From Microtetraspora niveoalba (GTDB lineage Bacteria > Actinomycetota > Actinomycetes > Streptosporangiales > Streptosporangiaceae), in the NCBI RefSeq assembly GCF_001570405.1, contig NZ_BBYM01000052.1:1044-45696 (forward strand): a stretch of 44,653 bases of DNA, read 5' to 3'. Numbering within the stretch: position 1 is the first letter of the stretch; each line of letters opens with the position of its first letter. Below, in pieces: positions 15,968 through 23,565 of the stretch. A program made the position numbers and the translations under genes. The notes beneath the pieces were generated by a model. That model did no database searches. It was not told where the DNA came from and worked only from the letters and a program-made list of their open reading frames with translations.

Positions 15968-17154
15968 CGGTCCACCCCCAGCAGGACGGTCGCGTGCGTG
16001 GACAGGATCCCTCCGGTGCCGTGCGCGAGCGCGATCTCCGCGCCCGGCACCTGCCGCGCGCCGCACTCGCCGCGGAGCTGCCGTACGGCCTCGACCAGCA
16101 GCAGCACGCCGTACTGGCCGGGGTGGCAGTAGGACAGGCCGCCGCCCGAGGTGTCGAGCGGGAAGTCGCCGCCGGGCCGGATCCGGCCTCCGGCGATCCA
16201 GTCGAGCGCCTCGCCCCGGCCGCAGAAGCCGAGCGCCTCCAGAGTGAGCACGACGGTGATCGTGAAGGAGTCGTACACCTCGGCCACGTCCACGTCGGCC
16301 GGGGTGAGCCCGGCCATCGCGAACGCGGCCCGGCCGGACTCGACGGCGCCGGTGACGGTGAGGTCGTCGACGGCGGTCATGGACGTGTTGGTGGTGCGCT
16401 CGCCGTAGCCGAGCACCCGTACCGGGGGCTTGGGCAGGTCGCGGGCGCGCTCCAGGGAGGTGAGCACGACCGCCCCTCCCCCGTCGGTGACCAGGCAGCA
16501 GTCCGCCGTGGTCAGCGGAGTGGACACCATGGGGGCGGCGAGCACGTCGGCGGCGGTCAGCGGGCCGGCGCCGTGCCGGAAGGCCGCCGGGTTGAGCAGC
16601 GCCCACTCGCGGGCGGCCACCGCGACCTCGGCCAGCGCCTCGCGGCTCCCGCTGTACCGGTGCAGGTACCGCTGGGCCGCCATGGCGTAGTACGAGATGG
16701 GGTAGAGCGGCCCGTACGGCGTCTCGAACTGCGCCTCCGGGGTGTGCGCCTCGACCACCCCGGCGAGGGAGCGGGAGCGGGCGGACCGCTGGTTGGACGC
16801 GTAGGAGATGACGACCGTCGAGCACTGGCCGGCCTCGATGGCCTGGGCGGCGCGGGCGACGTACATCTCGAACGCGGATCCGCCGGCGAAGGTCGAGTCG
16901 GTCCAGGCCGGGCGCAGGCCGAGGTAGTCGGCCACCTGCGTCGCGGAGAACCGGGACACGCCGGTGGTCGCCAGGCCGTCGACATCGGCGAGGGTCAGAC
17001 CGGCGTCCTCCAGCGCGCGGGAGATCGCCTGGGCCTGCAGGCCGAGGATCGATCTCCCCGTGACACCGAGGTCGCTCTCGGCCGCTCCGGCGATCGCCAC
17101 ACCGGCGCGCGCTGTGCCGGTCATCCCTGCGCCGGTCATCCCTGCGCCGGTCAC
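15964..17154 (-). CDS. Thiolase-like/lipid-transfer (SCP2-type) protein, putative aldolase
   Basis: A 396-aa thiolase-fold protein. The usual first catalytic Cys (CxS/CASG) is absent: the region reads TFAGGSAFEMYVARAAQAI (about residues 88-106). The second motif SYCHPGQYG with His344 is kept, and the last Cys motif is replaced by AHGTGGILSTHAT. This pattern matches SCP2/Ltp-like enzymes, which are retro-aldolases rather than true thiolases. It overlaps the MaoC gene (GTGA at 17154) and the DUF35 gene. The first residues are three in-frame copies of MTGAG/MTGAG/MTGTA from 15-bp repeats, so the biological start may be one of several Met/Val codons. Confidence 0.85.
   Translation of the reverse strand: MTGAGMTGAGMTGTARAGVAIAGAAESDLGVTGRSILGLQAQAISRALEDAGLTLADVDGLATTGVSRFSATQVADYLGLRPAWTDSTFAGGSAFEMYVARAAQAIEAGQCSTVVISYASNQRSARSRSLAGVVEAHTPEAQFETPYGPLYPISYYAMAAQRYLHRYSGSREALAEVAVAAREWALLNPAAFRHGAGPLTAADVLAAPMVSTPLTTADCCLVTDGGGAVVLTSLERARDLPKPPVRVLGYGERTTNTSMTAVDDLTVTGAVESGRAAFAMAGLTPADVDVAEVYDSFTITVVLTLEALGFCGRGEALDWIAGGRIRPGGDFPLDTSGGGLSYCHPGQYGVLLLVEAVRQLRGECGARQVPGAEIALAHGTGGILSTHATVLLGVDR
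17110..17154. repeat. Three 15-bp tandem repeats at the thiolase-like gene start
   Basis: Units start at 17110, 17125 and 17140. Each carries a potential start codon (GTG or ATG) followed by Thr-Gly, so copy number changes would only alter the number of alternative starts. Confidence 0.85.
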
Positions 17155-17579
17155 GGCTCCTCCCCCGCGCGCAGGACGACCACGGCCCCGGCGGGCTCGA
17201 CCGCCACCCGTTCCGGCTCGTCGCCGTCGATCAGCACGATGCGCTGCTCGACCGTGATCGTGTCGCCGTCCACCGCGACGACCCGCCCGGTGCAGCGGAC
17301 GGTCTCGCCTGCGAACACCAGGTTCTTGAACCGGAAGTGCAGGCGGCGCACGACCGCGCGCGGTCCCAGCCAGTCCTGGAGCTGCTCGGCGAGCAACGCG
17401 CCGAAGACCTGCCCGTCCACGACCGGCGCGGGCAGCCCCCGCTTGGCCAGGTACTCGGCGTCGTAGTGGAGCCGGTGCCAGTCCCAGGTGGCCCCGGCGT
17501 AGGCGACCATGTCGCGCAGCCCGATCGTCCGCTCAAGGGGCGGGACCTCGGAGCCGGCCGTCACGTCGGGCCCGGTCAC
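17151..17579 (-). CDS. MaoC-like hotdog protein, probable catalytic hydratase subunit
   Basis: A 142-aa single hotdog-domain protein. The segment TWDWHRLHYDAEYA supplies an Asp...His pair at the positions of the catalytic residues in R-specific enoyl-CoA hydratases. With the neighbouring MaoC protein, whose equivalent His is a Tyr, it fits a HadAB- or ChsH-type heterodimer with one catalytic chain. The GTG start at 17579 overlaps the stop of the partner gene (GTGA), and its stop overlaps the thiolase-like gene, so hydratase and aldolase would be made together. Confidence 0.82.
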   Translation of the reverse strand: MTGPDVTAGSEVPPLERTIGLRDMVAYAGATWDWHRLHYDAEYLAKRGLPAPVVDGQVFGALLAEQLQDWLGPRAVVRRLHFRFKNLVFAGETVRCTGRVVAVDGDTITVEQRIVLIDGDEPERVAVEPAGAVVVLRAGEEP

Positions 17580-18130
17580 CGTGCCTCCTCCGATCCGTCC
17601 GTCTTCCCGGGCGCGGCCTCGGGCCCGGTGTTCGGCCCGGCCGCGGGGGCGACGAAGATGATGGTCTCCTCGTTCGTGACGAGGAGCGTGCCGTGCTGGT
17701 TGGTGTAGGCGGCGACCGACGAGACGACGAGCATCTCCTGGCCGGAGGAGGTCCGGCGCTCGGTGACGCCGTCGAGCCGCCACGTCGCGGTGATCACGTC
17801 GTCCGGGCGCACCGGTTCGTGGAAGGTGTACGCGTTGCCGCCGCGCACCTTCCGGCTGCCGGGGATGTCGATGTGCCAGTCGTGCCCGGCGTAGCCGTCG
17901 GCGTCCGGCGGCAGGTCGGCGTACTGGTTGGTCTCGCAGATGAGCGTGGGCGGCGCGATGACGCCGTCGTAGCCGTGCTCGCGCGCGTACGCGTCGTCCG
18001 TGTAGAGCGGGTTGTCGTCGCCGACGGCGCGGGCGAAGTACCGGATCGCGGCCCGGCCCAGCGGCTCGGGGGCGGTGTAGGACACCTCGGTGCCGACGAG
18101 CGCGCGGATCTCCTCGGTCAGCAGGCTCAC
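17576..18130 (-). CDS. MaoC N-terminal-type hotdog protein, probable non-catalytic partner
   Basis: A 184-aa protein resembling the FAS1-like dehydratase/MaoC N-terminal family. The hydratase motif reads GDDNPLYTDDAYA, with Tyr where His normally acts, so it is probably the structural or substrate-binding half of a hydratase with the 142-aa MaoC. Further marks are APPTLICETNQYADLP and a charged C-terminal tail. The GTG start at 18130 overlaps the RidA-gene stop. Both neighbours are coupled by 4-nt overlaps. Confidence 0.8.
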   Translation of the reverse strand: MSLLTEEIRALVGTEVSYTAPEPLGRAAIRYFARAVGDDNPLYTDDAYAREHGYDGVIAPPTLICETNQYADLPPDADGYAGHDWHIDIPGSRKVRGGNAYTFHEPVRPDDVITATWRLDGVTERRTSSGQEMLVVSSVAAYTNQHGTLLVTNEETIIFVAPAAGPNTGPEAAPGKTDGSEEAR

Positions 18131-19290
18131 GGCAGCACCGCCGCGGGGAAGACCTCCAGCAGGAACTCCGGCCGGAGCAGTCCGGCGCAGATCGCTCCGG
18201 TGGACGCGGGCCACGGGTCGCGCAGCCGCTCCTTGCGCACGCCGGCGACGCCGCGGTAGTCGGCCAGGCCCTCGGGGCAGACGAACTCGATCGTCGAGAT
18301 CAGGTGCTCGGGCCCGGCCCCGGCGGCCTCCAGCACCTGGAGGATCGCGTCGTACGTCACCTCGGCCTGGGCCACCACGTCGCCGGGGTGCAGGGCCCGC
18401 TGGGTCTCCATGTCCAGCGCGGCGAACCCGCTCATCCACAACATGCCGCCGGCCTTGACGCCGGGAGTGTACGTGAGGGTGTCGTAGCGGGACCAGCCCG
18501 GGTTGACCGCTTCGAGCGGATGCCGGGACGCGGTGACGTCGAGCGCGACGAGCACGCCGGGCCGGTGCAGCCGGCTCATCAGGATGCCGCCCGCGCCCGG
18601 GAAGACGCCCGCGCCGCCGAGCCGCTCCTTGCGCACCCCATGCGTACGCCGGTAGACGTCGCGGGTGGCCGGGGTCGTGTAGTCGTAGGTCGTGACGGCG
18701 GCGTCCAGTGACAGCCCGGCCCCGCGCAGCAGCCGGTCGGCCGTGTCCAGGCAGTGGGCGTACTGGCCGGCCAGGTCGCCCTCGTGGACCACGTCGCCGT
18801 GCTCGTCGAGGGGCAGCAGCGTCGGCAGGAAGACGGTGCCGTCGCGCGCCTCGGCCACGCCGCCGGGCAGCGCGGCCGGGCCGCCCTTGCCCGCGTGCAC
18901 CTCGACCTCGATGAGGGCGGCCGGGCGCAGCAGGCGGTCGACGATCACGGTGCCGACGGCCGGGCGGTGCTCGCCGAAGATCTCGGCCCGTACGGCGGCC
19001 GCCTCCTCGTAGCGCTCCAGGCCCGCGACCGTGACGTTCTCGGTGATGTGGGTGACGTCGGCGAACGACAGCCCGGCGGCCTCCAGGATCGCGGCGATCT
19101 TCGCGTACGCGGTGCGGGTCTGCTCGGTCATGCCGCCCCGCACGACCATGCGCCCGGACTCCGGGTCGTGCTCGCTGGCGGAGTGGCCGGACAGCCAGGC
19201 GTCCTCTCCGTGCGTCAGCCCGAGTGAGAAGGAGTAGCCGTCGTAGCGGAACCACGGGAAGCGGTCCGGGCGGATCGCGTTCAGCGTCAT
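18127..19290 (-). CDS. Triple-domain RidA/YjgF-family protein
   Basis: A 387-aa protein made of three consecutive RidA-like domains (about residues 1-135, 136-258, 259-387), each near the 125-130 aa of a single RidA. RidA proteins trim reactive enamines/imines or act as lyases/hydrolases in trimers. Aligned to the E. coli FPARS motif holding the active-site Arg105, the three domains read RPAVG, FPGAG and WPAST, so all lack that Arg. One polypeptide could fold as a full pseudo-trimer. The ATG at 19290 overlaps the PrpD stop. A RidA function beside hydantoinase-like and CoA enzymes points to a nitrogenous intermediate (inference). Confidence 0.85.
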   Translation of the reverse strand: MTLNAIRPDRFPWFRYDGYSFSLGLTHGEDAWLSGHSASEHDPESGRMVVRGGMTEQTRTAYAKIAAILEAAGLSFADVTHITENVTVAGLERYEEAAAVRAEIFGEHRPAVGTVIVDRLLRPAALIEVEVHAGKGGPAALPGGVAEARDGTVFLPTLLPLDEHGDVVHEGDLAGQYAHCLDTADRLLRGAGLSLDAAVTTYDYTTPATRDVYRRTHGVRKERLGGAGVFPGAGGILMSRLHRPGVLVALDVTASRHPLEAVNPGWSRYDTLTYTPGVKAGGMLWMSGFAALDMETQRALHPGDVVAQAEVTYDAILQVLEAAGAGPEHLISTIEFVCPEGLADYRGVAGVRKERLRDPWPASTGAICAGLLRPEFLLEVFPAAVLP

Positions 19291-20699
19291 GCGTGTACCT
19301 CCGGCGCCGGCCGGGCGAGCCGGTCGGCGAGTGCGACGATGGTGGTCAGGTCGGGTTCGGCGGCGAGGCCGCGCACCCTGCGCGCCAGCTCGGCGGCCTC
19401 CGGCGCGGGGCCTCCGGCGTTGGCGGTGAACTTGGCGTCCAGGGCGGCGTCGCCGAGCGGGCGGTCGGGGCCGCCGACGCTGCGGGGGACGCGCCCCTCG
19501 ATCTCGCGCCCGTCCGCGAGCCGCAGGAGCACGCGTCCGGGCGCGTCGGCGGCCACGCCTTCGGCCTCCGCGCCGCCACTGGTGACGACCGTGCGCACCC
19601 GGGCGGCCAGGTCCGCGACCTCGGGCCGCGCCAGAGAGCCGGGCGCGTAGGTCGCGAGCGTGACCGCGCCGTCGAGCAGCAGCGCCGCGGCGCTCCACGG
19701 CAGGGAGAACTTGGCGTCGTACGGCGTGCGCGGGGCGACCTTGCGCGCGGCGGGCTCGCACACGATGGAGGCGCTGTCCGGGTGAACGTCGGCGACCACC
19801 TCGACCACGTCGGCGGCGTCCACCCGCCGGAGGCCCGCGACGCGCATCGCCTCGGCGACCGCGTCGAGGGTCGCGTGCATGAGCTGGCAGGCGGGGTACG
19901 GCTTGACGGTGACGCGGGTGGTCTCCCACGCCTCCCCCAGGCCGCGGGTGACGTCCGCGGCGTCCACGGTCCGGCCGGCCAGCGCCGCGTACAGGCCGTG
20001 CGGGCCTTCGAGCACGCTGTCCGGCCCGCTCGCCCCGGCCGCCGCGAGCCGGGCGGCGAGGATGCCGGAGGCCGAGGCGAAGCCGGGGTGGAGCTGCTTG
20101 GTGGACGCGCCGGTGGACAGGAACTCCAGCAGGCCGCCGGCCTGGCTGCCCGCGACGCCGAGCGCGTTCACCGCGGTGTCCGCGTCGAGCCCCAGCAGCC
20201 GGGACGCCACGACGGCGGCGGACAGCACGCCACAGGCCATGGTCGCGTGCAGCCCCCGGCCGTGGAACGCGTGCGGCGCGGCCGCCGCGACCCGGCACAC
20301 CGTCTCGTAGCCGGCGACCGCGGCGGTGAGGACCTCCGCTCCGGACGCGCCGACCTGCTCGCCGACGGCGAGGGCCGCGGGCAGCACGACGGCGGTGGCG
20401 TGGACGAGCCCCCCGGCGTGGGTGTCGTCGAAGTCGAGCGCGTGCACGAGCGTGCCGGTGGCGAGGGCGGCCGCGACGGCGGAGCCCCGTTCGCCGGTGC
20501 CGAGCAGCGCCGACTCGGGCGCGCCGCCGAGACCGCGGGCGACCGTGAGCGCGGGACCCGCCGCTCCGGCGCGGCCGGCGGCGAGCGCGGCGCCGAACCC
20601 GTCGAGCAGGTGGCGGCAGGCCGCCTCGCGCACCTCCTCCGGCAGGTCGCCGGGACGCAGTCCGGTCGCCCATTCGGCCAGGACGCGGGCGGCGGTCAC
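19287..20699 (-). CDS. MmgE/PrpD family protein (second copy)
   Basis: A 470-aa MmgE/PrpD-fold protein. Typical segments are HALDFDDTHAGGLVHATAVVLPAALAVGE, GRGLHATMACGVLSAAVV, GASTKQLHPGFASASG and KPYPACQLMHATLDA. Together with the copy at 9.1-10.6 kb this gives two PrpD enzymes in one regulon. The GTG start at 20699 overlaps the CaiB stop. The family covers dehydratases, decarboxylases (cis-aconitate decarboxylase) and epimerases, so the precise reaction is open; a dehydratase or decarboxylase of a tricarboxylate-like intermediate is plausible next to CaiB and CitE. Confidence 0.88.
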   Translation of the reverse strand: MTAARVLAEWATGLRPGDLPEEVREAACRHLLDGFGAALAAGRAGAAGPALTVARGLGGAPESALLGTGERGSAVAAALATGTLVHALDFDDTHAGGLVHATAVVLPAALAVGEQVGASGAEVLTAAVAGYETVCRVAAAAPHAFHGRGLHATMACGVLSAAVVASRLLGLDADTAVNALGVAGSQAGGLLEFLSTGASTKQLHPGFASASGILAARLAAAGASGPDSVLEGPHGLYAALAGRTVDAADVTRGLGEAWETTRVTVKPYPACQLMHATLDAVAEAMRVAGLRRVDAADVVEVVADVHPDSASIVCEPAARKVAPRTPYDAKFSLPWSAAALLLDGAVTLATYAPGSLARPEVADLAARVRTVVTSGGAEAEGVAADAPGRVLLRLADGREIEGRVPRSVGGPDRPLGDAALDAKFTANAGGPAPEAAELARRVRGLAAEPDLTTIVALADRLARPAPEVHA

Positions 20700-21898
20700 G
20701 CGGGCGCTCCGAACGCACCCGCCTCGGTCAGCGCCGCCACCTTGTCGTCGTCGTAGCCCAGCAGGTCGCGGGTGACGTGCCCGAGGTCCTCGTTGCGATG
20801 GGGCGCGCGCCGGTAGGCCGGGCGCAATCCGCCGACGCGGACCGGTGAGGCCACCTGGCGCACCGTCCCCCAGACCGGGTGCTCGGTCTCCACGATCAGG
20901 TCCCTGGCGAGGGTGTGCTCCTCGGTGAGCGCGGCCGCGACGTCGTTGATCGGGCCGCACGGGATCGAGGCGGCGTACAGCGGGGGCAGCCACTCGGCGA
21001 CGGAGCGCTTGCGGAAGATCTCCTCGAGGAGGGGCAGCAGGACGTCCTGGTTGTCCCTGCGGGCGGCGAAGGTGGCGAACCGGGGGTCGTCGGCCCACTC
21101 GGGGTGCCCGATGACCTCGGTGAGCCGCCGCCAGAACTTCTCCTTGGCGCAGCCGACGACGAGCCAGCCGTCCTCCGCCTCGAACGCCTGGAAGGGCACC
21201 AGCGACGGGTGGGCGGAGTGCCGGGTGCGCGCGGGGACGAAGTCCGCGTTGAGGTGCCAGGCGGCGGGATAGGTGAGCAGCCCGATCGCGGTGTCGTACA
21301 GGCTGACGTCGCAGTCCATGCCGACGCCGTCCCTGCGGGCCGCGTGCAGCCCGGCGAGCAGCGAGATCGCCGCGACGAAGCCGCCGGAGTAGTCGACCAT
21401 CGACAGCCCGGACTTCGTCGGCGGGCCCTCGGGCTCGCCGGTGACGTGCATCCACCCGGCCAGGCCCTGCAGGACGTAGTCGTACCCGGGCTCCTTCTTC
21501 CTGGGGCCGGTCATGCCGAAGCCGGTGAGCGAGCAGCAGACGATCGCGGGGTTGAGGTGCTTGAGGTCGTCGTAGGTGATGCGCATCTTGGCCGGCACGT
21601 CGCCGCGCAGGTTGCTGTAGACGGCGTCGCTGACGCGGACCAGGTCCTCGAAGACGGCCCGGCCCTCCGCCGTGCCGAGGTCGAGCGAGAGGCTGCGCTT
21701 GCCCCGGTTGAACGCCTCGAAGAACAGGGAGTCCTCCCCCTGCGCGTACGGCGGCACGTACCGGCCGACGTCGCCGCCGACCCGCGGGTCCTCGATCTTG
21801 ATGACCTCGGCGCCGAGGTCGGCCAGGTGCACGCTGCCGAACGGACCGGCGCCGTACTGCTCGACGGCGATGATCCTGACGTCTTCGAGCGGCCTCAC
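20696..21898 (-). CDS. CaiB/BaiF (family III) CoA-transferase (second copy)
   Basis: A 400-aa family III CoA-transferase. Marks include RIIAVEQYGAGPFGSVHLADLGAEVIKIEDP, the CCSLTGFGMTGPRKKEPGYDY segment and Asp in SMVDYSGGFVAA at the catalytic position. It clearly differs from the copy at 7.0-8.3 kb, so the two probably serve different acids. The GTG start at 21898 overlaps the LLM gene stop. As the CoA-activating enzyme of an operon with MaoC, CitE and acyl-CoA dehydrogenase genes, it is a natural entry step (inference). Confidence 0.9.
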   Translation of the reverse strand: MRPLEDVRIIAVEQYGAGPFGSVHLADLGAEVIKIEDPRVGGDVGRYVPPYAQGEDSLFFEAFNRGKRSLSLDLGTAEGRAVFEDLVRVSDAVYSNLRGDVPAKMRITYDDLKHLNPAIVCCSLTGFGMTGPRKKEPGYDYVLQGLAGWMHVTGEPEGPPTKSGLSMVDYSGGFVAAISLLAGLHAARRDGVGMDCDVSLYDTAIGLLTYPAAWHLNADFVPARTRHSAHPSLVPFQAFEAEDGWLVVGCAKEKFWRRLTEVIGHPEWADDPRFATFAARRDNQDVLLPLLEEIFRKRSVAEWLPPLYAASIPCGPINDVAAALTEEHTLARDLIVETEHPVWGTVRQVASPVRVGGLRPAYRRAPHRNEDLGHVTRDLLGYDDDKVAALTEAGAFGAPA

Positions 21899-22929
21899 GC
21901 GCGCCCTCCTGTGATGTCGGCGATCAGCTTGATGATCGATTCCTGGGCCGCCCTGGTCTCGGCCGCGGGCAGGCCGTGCGTGGGCGGGGTCAGCTTGACG
22001 GTGTCGGCGAGGCCCTCGTAGGCGGCGAGCCGGGCGCGCACCTCGTCCGGGCTCCCGGAGAGGGTGACCGCGTCGGCCATGCGGTCCGGCACCACGCCGC
22101 CGAGGTGGTCGGCGCCGCGGCCGGACCGGAACGCCTCGACGACGGCGGCCTGCTCCTCGGCCAGCCCGTGGAAGGCGAAGAAGTCGGCGTAGCTGCGCAC
22201 GCTGGCGTAGAACCCGACCAGCCCGGCCGCGCGGCGGCGGGCGACCGAGGCGTCCGCGTCCACCGAGCAGCAGGCGGAGACCACGAGGTCGAGGTCGCCG
22301 CGGCCGCGGCCGGGGGCCTTCGCCAGGCCCGCCTCCACCTCGGGGAGGATGCGTTCCCGCAGGTAGGCGGGTGAGCACAGCTCGTGCGAGATCCAGCCGT
22401 CGCCGATCTCGGCGGCGAGCCTGGTCATGGCCGGTCCCACCGCCGCGAGGTAGATCGGGATCCGGGTGCGCGTGACCGGGAAGGGCCGCCGGTAGCCGCG
22501 GATGCTCATCGGCGCGTGCTCGCCGGTCAGGACCATCGGCTCGCCCGTGGTGCAGTTGGCCCAGAAGTGCCGGATGGCCCGGACGGTCTCGCGCAGCCGG
22601 CCGACCGGCTTGCCCCAGGCGACGTTGTGCCAGTCCTCGTTGAGCCGCTGCACGCCGGTGCCCAGCCCCAGGATGAACCGGCCTCCGGTCAGCTCGTCGA
22701 GGTCGAGGGCCTCCAGCGCGGTCACCATCGGGCTGCGCGTGAACGCGAGCGCGATGGCGGTGCCGACCTGGGCGGTCTCCGTCACCCGGGCCAGCGCGGC
22801 GGCGGAGCCGACGGCGCTGCGGTGCATCTCCGGCACCCAGACGACCTCGGCCCCGGCCCGCTCGGCCGCGCGCGCGGCGTCCGCCATCTCGTCCAGGGTC
22901 TCGCCCCATGGACCGTACGTGATGCGCAT
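21895..22929 (-). CDS. LLM-class (luciferase-like/F420-dependent) oxidoreductase
   Basis: A 344-aa luciferase-like TIM-barrel protein. It shows the family run GGRFILGLGTGVQRLNEDWHNVAWGKPVGRLRE and the IPIYLAAVGPAMTRLAAEIGDGW segment. In actinobacteria this group includes F420-dependent reductases and FMN monooxygenases; without a flavin reductase gene nearby an F420-type enzyme is somewhat more likely (inference). The ATG at 22929 overlaps the MaoC stop. A non-aromatic ring or carbonyl oxidation/reduction in the pathway is possible. Confidence 0.88.
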   Translation of the reverse strand: MRITYGPWGETLDEMADAARAAERAGAEVVWVPEMHRSAVGSAAALARVTETAQVGTAIALAFTRSPMVTALEALDLDELTGGRFILGLGTGVQRLNEDWHNVAWGKPVGRLRETVRAIRHFWANCTTGEPMVLTGEHAPMSIRGYRRPFPVTRTRIPIYLAAVGPAMTRLAAEIGDGWISHELCSPAYLRERILPEVEAGLAKAPGRGRGDLDLVVSACCSVDADASVARRRAAGLVGFYASVRSYADFFAFHGLAEEQAAVVEAFRSGRGADHLGGVVPDRMADAVTLSGSPDEVRARLAAYEGLADTVKLTPPTHGLPAAETRAAQESIIKLIADITGGRA

Positions 22930-23450
22930 CAGCCCTCCAGGGTGAGCGGCCGCTCGGCCGTGGGGAACACGCCCTCGACCTGCTCGGCTCCGCGCCGGTA
23001 CACGTAGAAGGTCCGCCTGAAGGAGCAGACCTCCTTGCCGTCCTGGTTGATGGTGCGGGTGCGAACGGTGACGATGCCGGCGTGCGGGCGGCTGGCCGAC
23101 TCGCGCTTCTCCAGGACGATCGACTCGCTCCAGAGCGTGTCCCCCGCGAACACGGGGTGGGTCATCCGGATGTCGTCCCAGCCGAGGTTGGCGAACGCGT
23201 TCTGGGTGAGGTCGGTGACGCTCTGGCCGACCGCGATCGCCACGGTGAACGTGGAGACCACGAGCGGCCGGCCGAACTCCGAGCGCGCCGCGTACTCGGC
23301 GTTGAAGTGCATCTGGTTCGTGTTCATCGTCAGCAGCGTGAACCAGGTGTTGTCCGCCTCGGAGACGGTTCTGCCGAGCGGATGCTGGTAGACGTCGCCG
23401 ACCTCGAAGTCTTCGAAGAACCGTCCCTGCCATCCCGGCTTGACACCCAT
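22929..23450 (-). CDS. MaoC-like hydratase, mesaconyl/itaconyl-CoA hydratase-like
   Basis: A 173-aa MaoC-fold protein heading the 14-gene operon. The segment DNTWFTLLTMNTNQMHFNAEYA is typical of the mesaconyl-CoA hydratase/beta-methylmalyl-CoA dehydratase branch, with His in the motif and Asn in place of the last Asp. With CaiB and CitE proteins in the same operon it completes a transferase-hydratase-lyase set. A purine-rich AAGGGG precedes the ATG at 23450. The promoter (-10 at 23489-23494) and operator copy 3 lie upstream. Function as a short branched enoyl-CoA hydratase is likely; the exact acid is not. Confidence 0.85.
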   Translation of the reverse strand: MGVKPGWQGRFFEDFEVGDVYQHPLGRTVSEADNTWFTLLTMNTNQMHFNAEYAARSEFGRPLVVSTFTVAIAVGQSVTDLTQNAFANLGWDDIRMTHPVFAGDTLWSESIVLEKRESASRPHAGIVTVRTRTINQDGKEVCSFRRTFYVYRRGAEQVEGVFPTAERPLTLEG

Positions 23451-23488
23451 TGGCGCCCCTTAACCCCAGACCTGTGCGTACGCGGCCG

Positions 23489-23518
23489 AGCCTAAAGGTC
23501 AGACTATTAAGAAATCAA
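23489..23518 (-). promoter_or_regulatory. Promoter of the 14-gene operon
   Basis: On the minus strand: TTGATT (23518-23513), an 18-bp spacer, TAGGCT (23494-23489). The spacer holds the TCAGAC motif (23499-23504 on the plus strand). Operator copy 3 ends 6 bp upstream of the -35 box. Confidence 0.6.
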
Positions 23519-23523
23519 GGGGT

Positions 23524-23550
23524 TGTTCCGCTGACGTTAACAGCGTTTCA
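23524..23550 (-). promoter_or_regulatory. Operator copy 3, 14-gene operon
   Basis: On the minus strand: TGAAAC, 3 nt, GTT, a divergent 8-nt middle, CGGAACA. It lies about 42-68 bp before the predicted start point, upstream of the -35, where an activator would bind; contrast copies 1, 5, 6, 7 and 8. Confidence 0.75.
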
Positions 23551-23565
23551 ATTCGCCGGGTCCGT

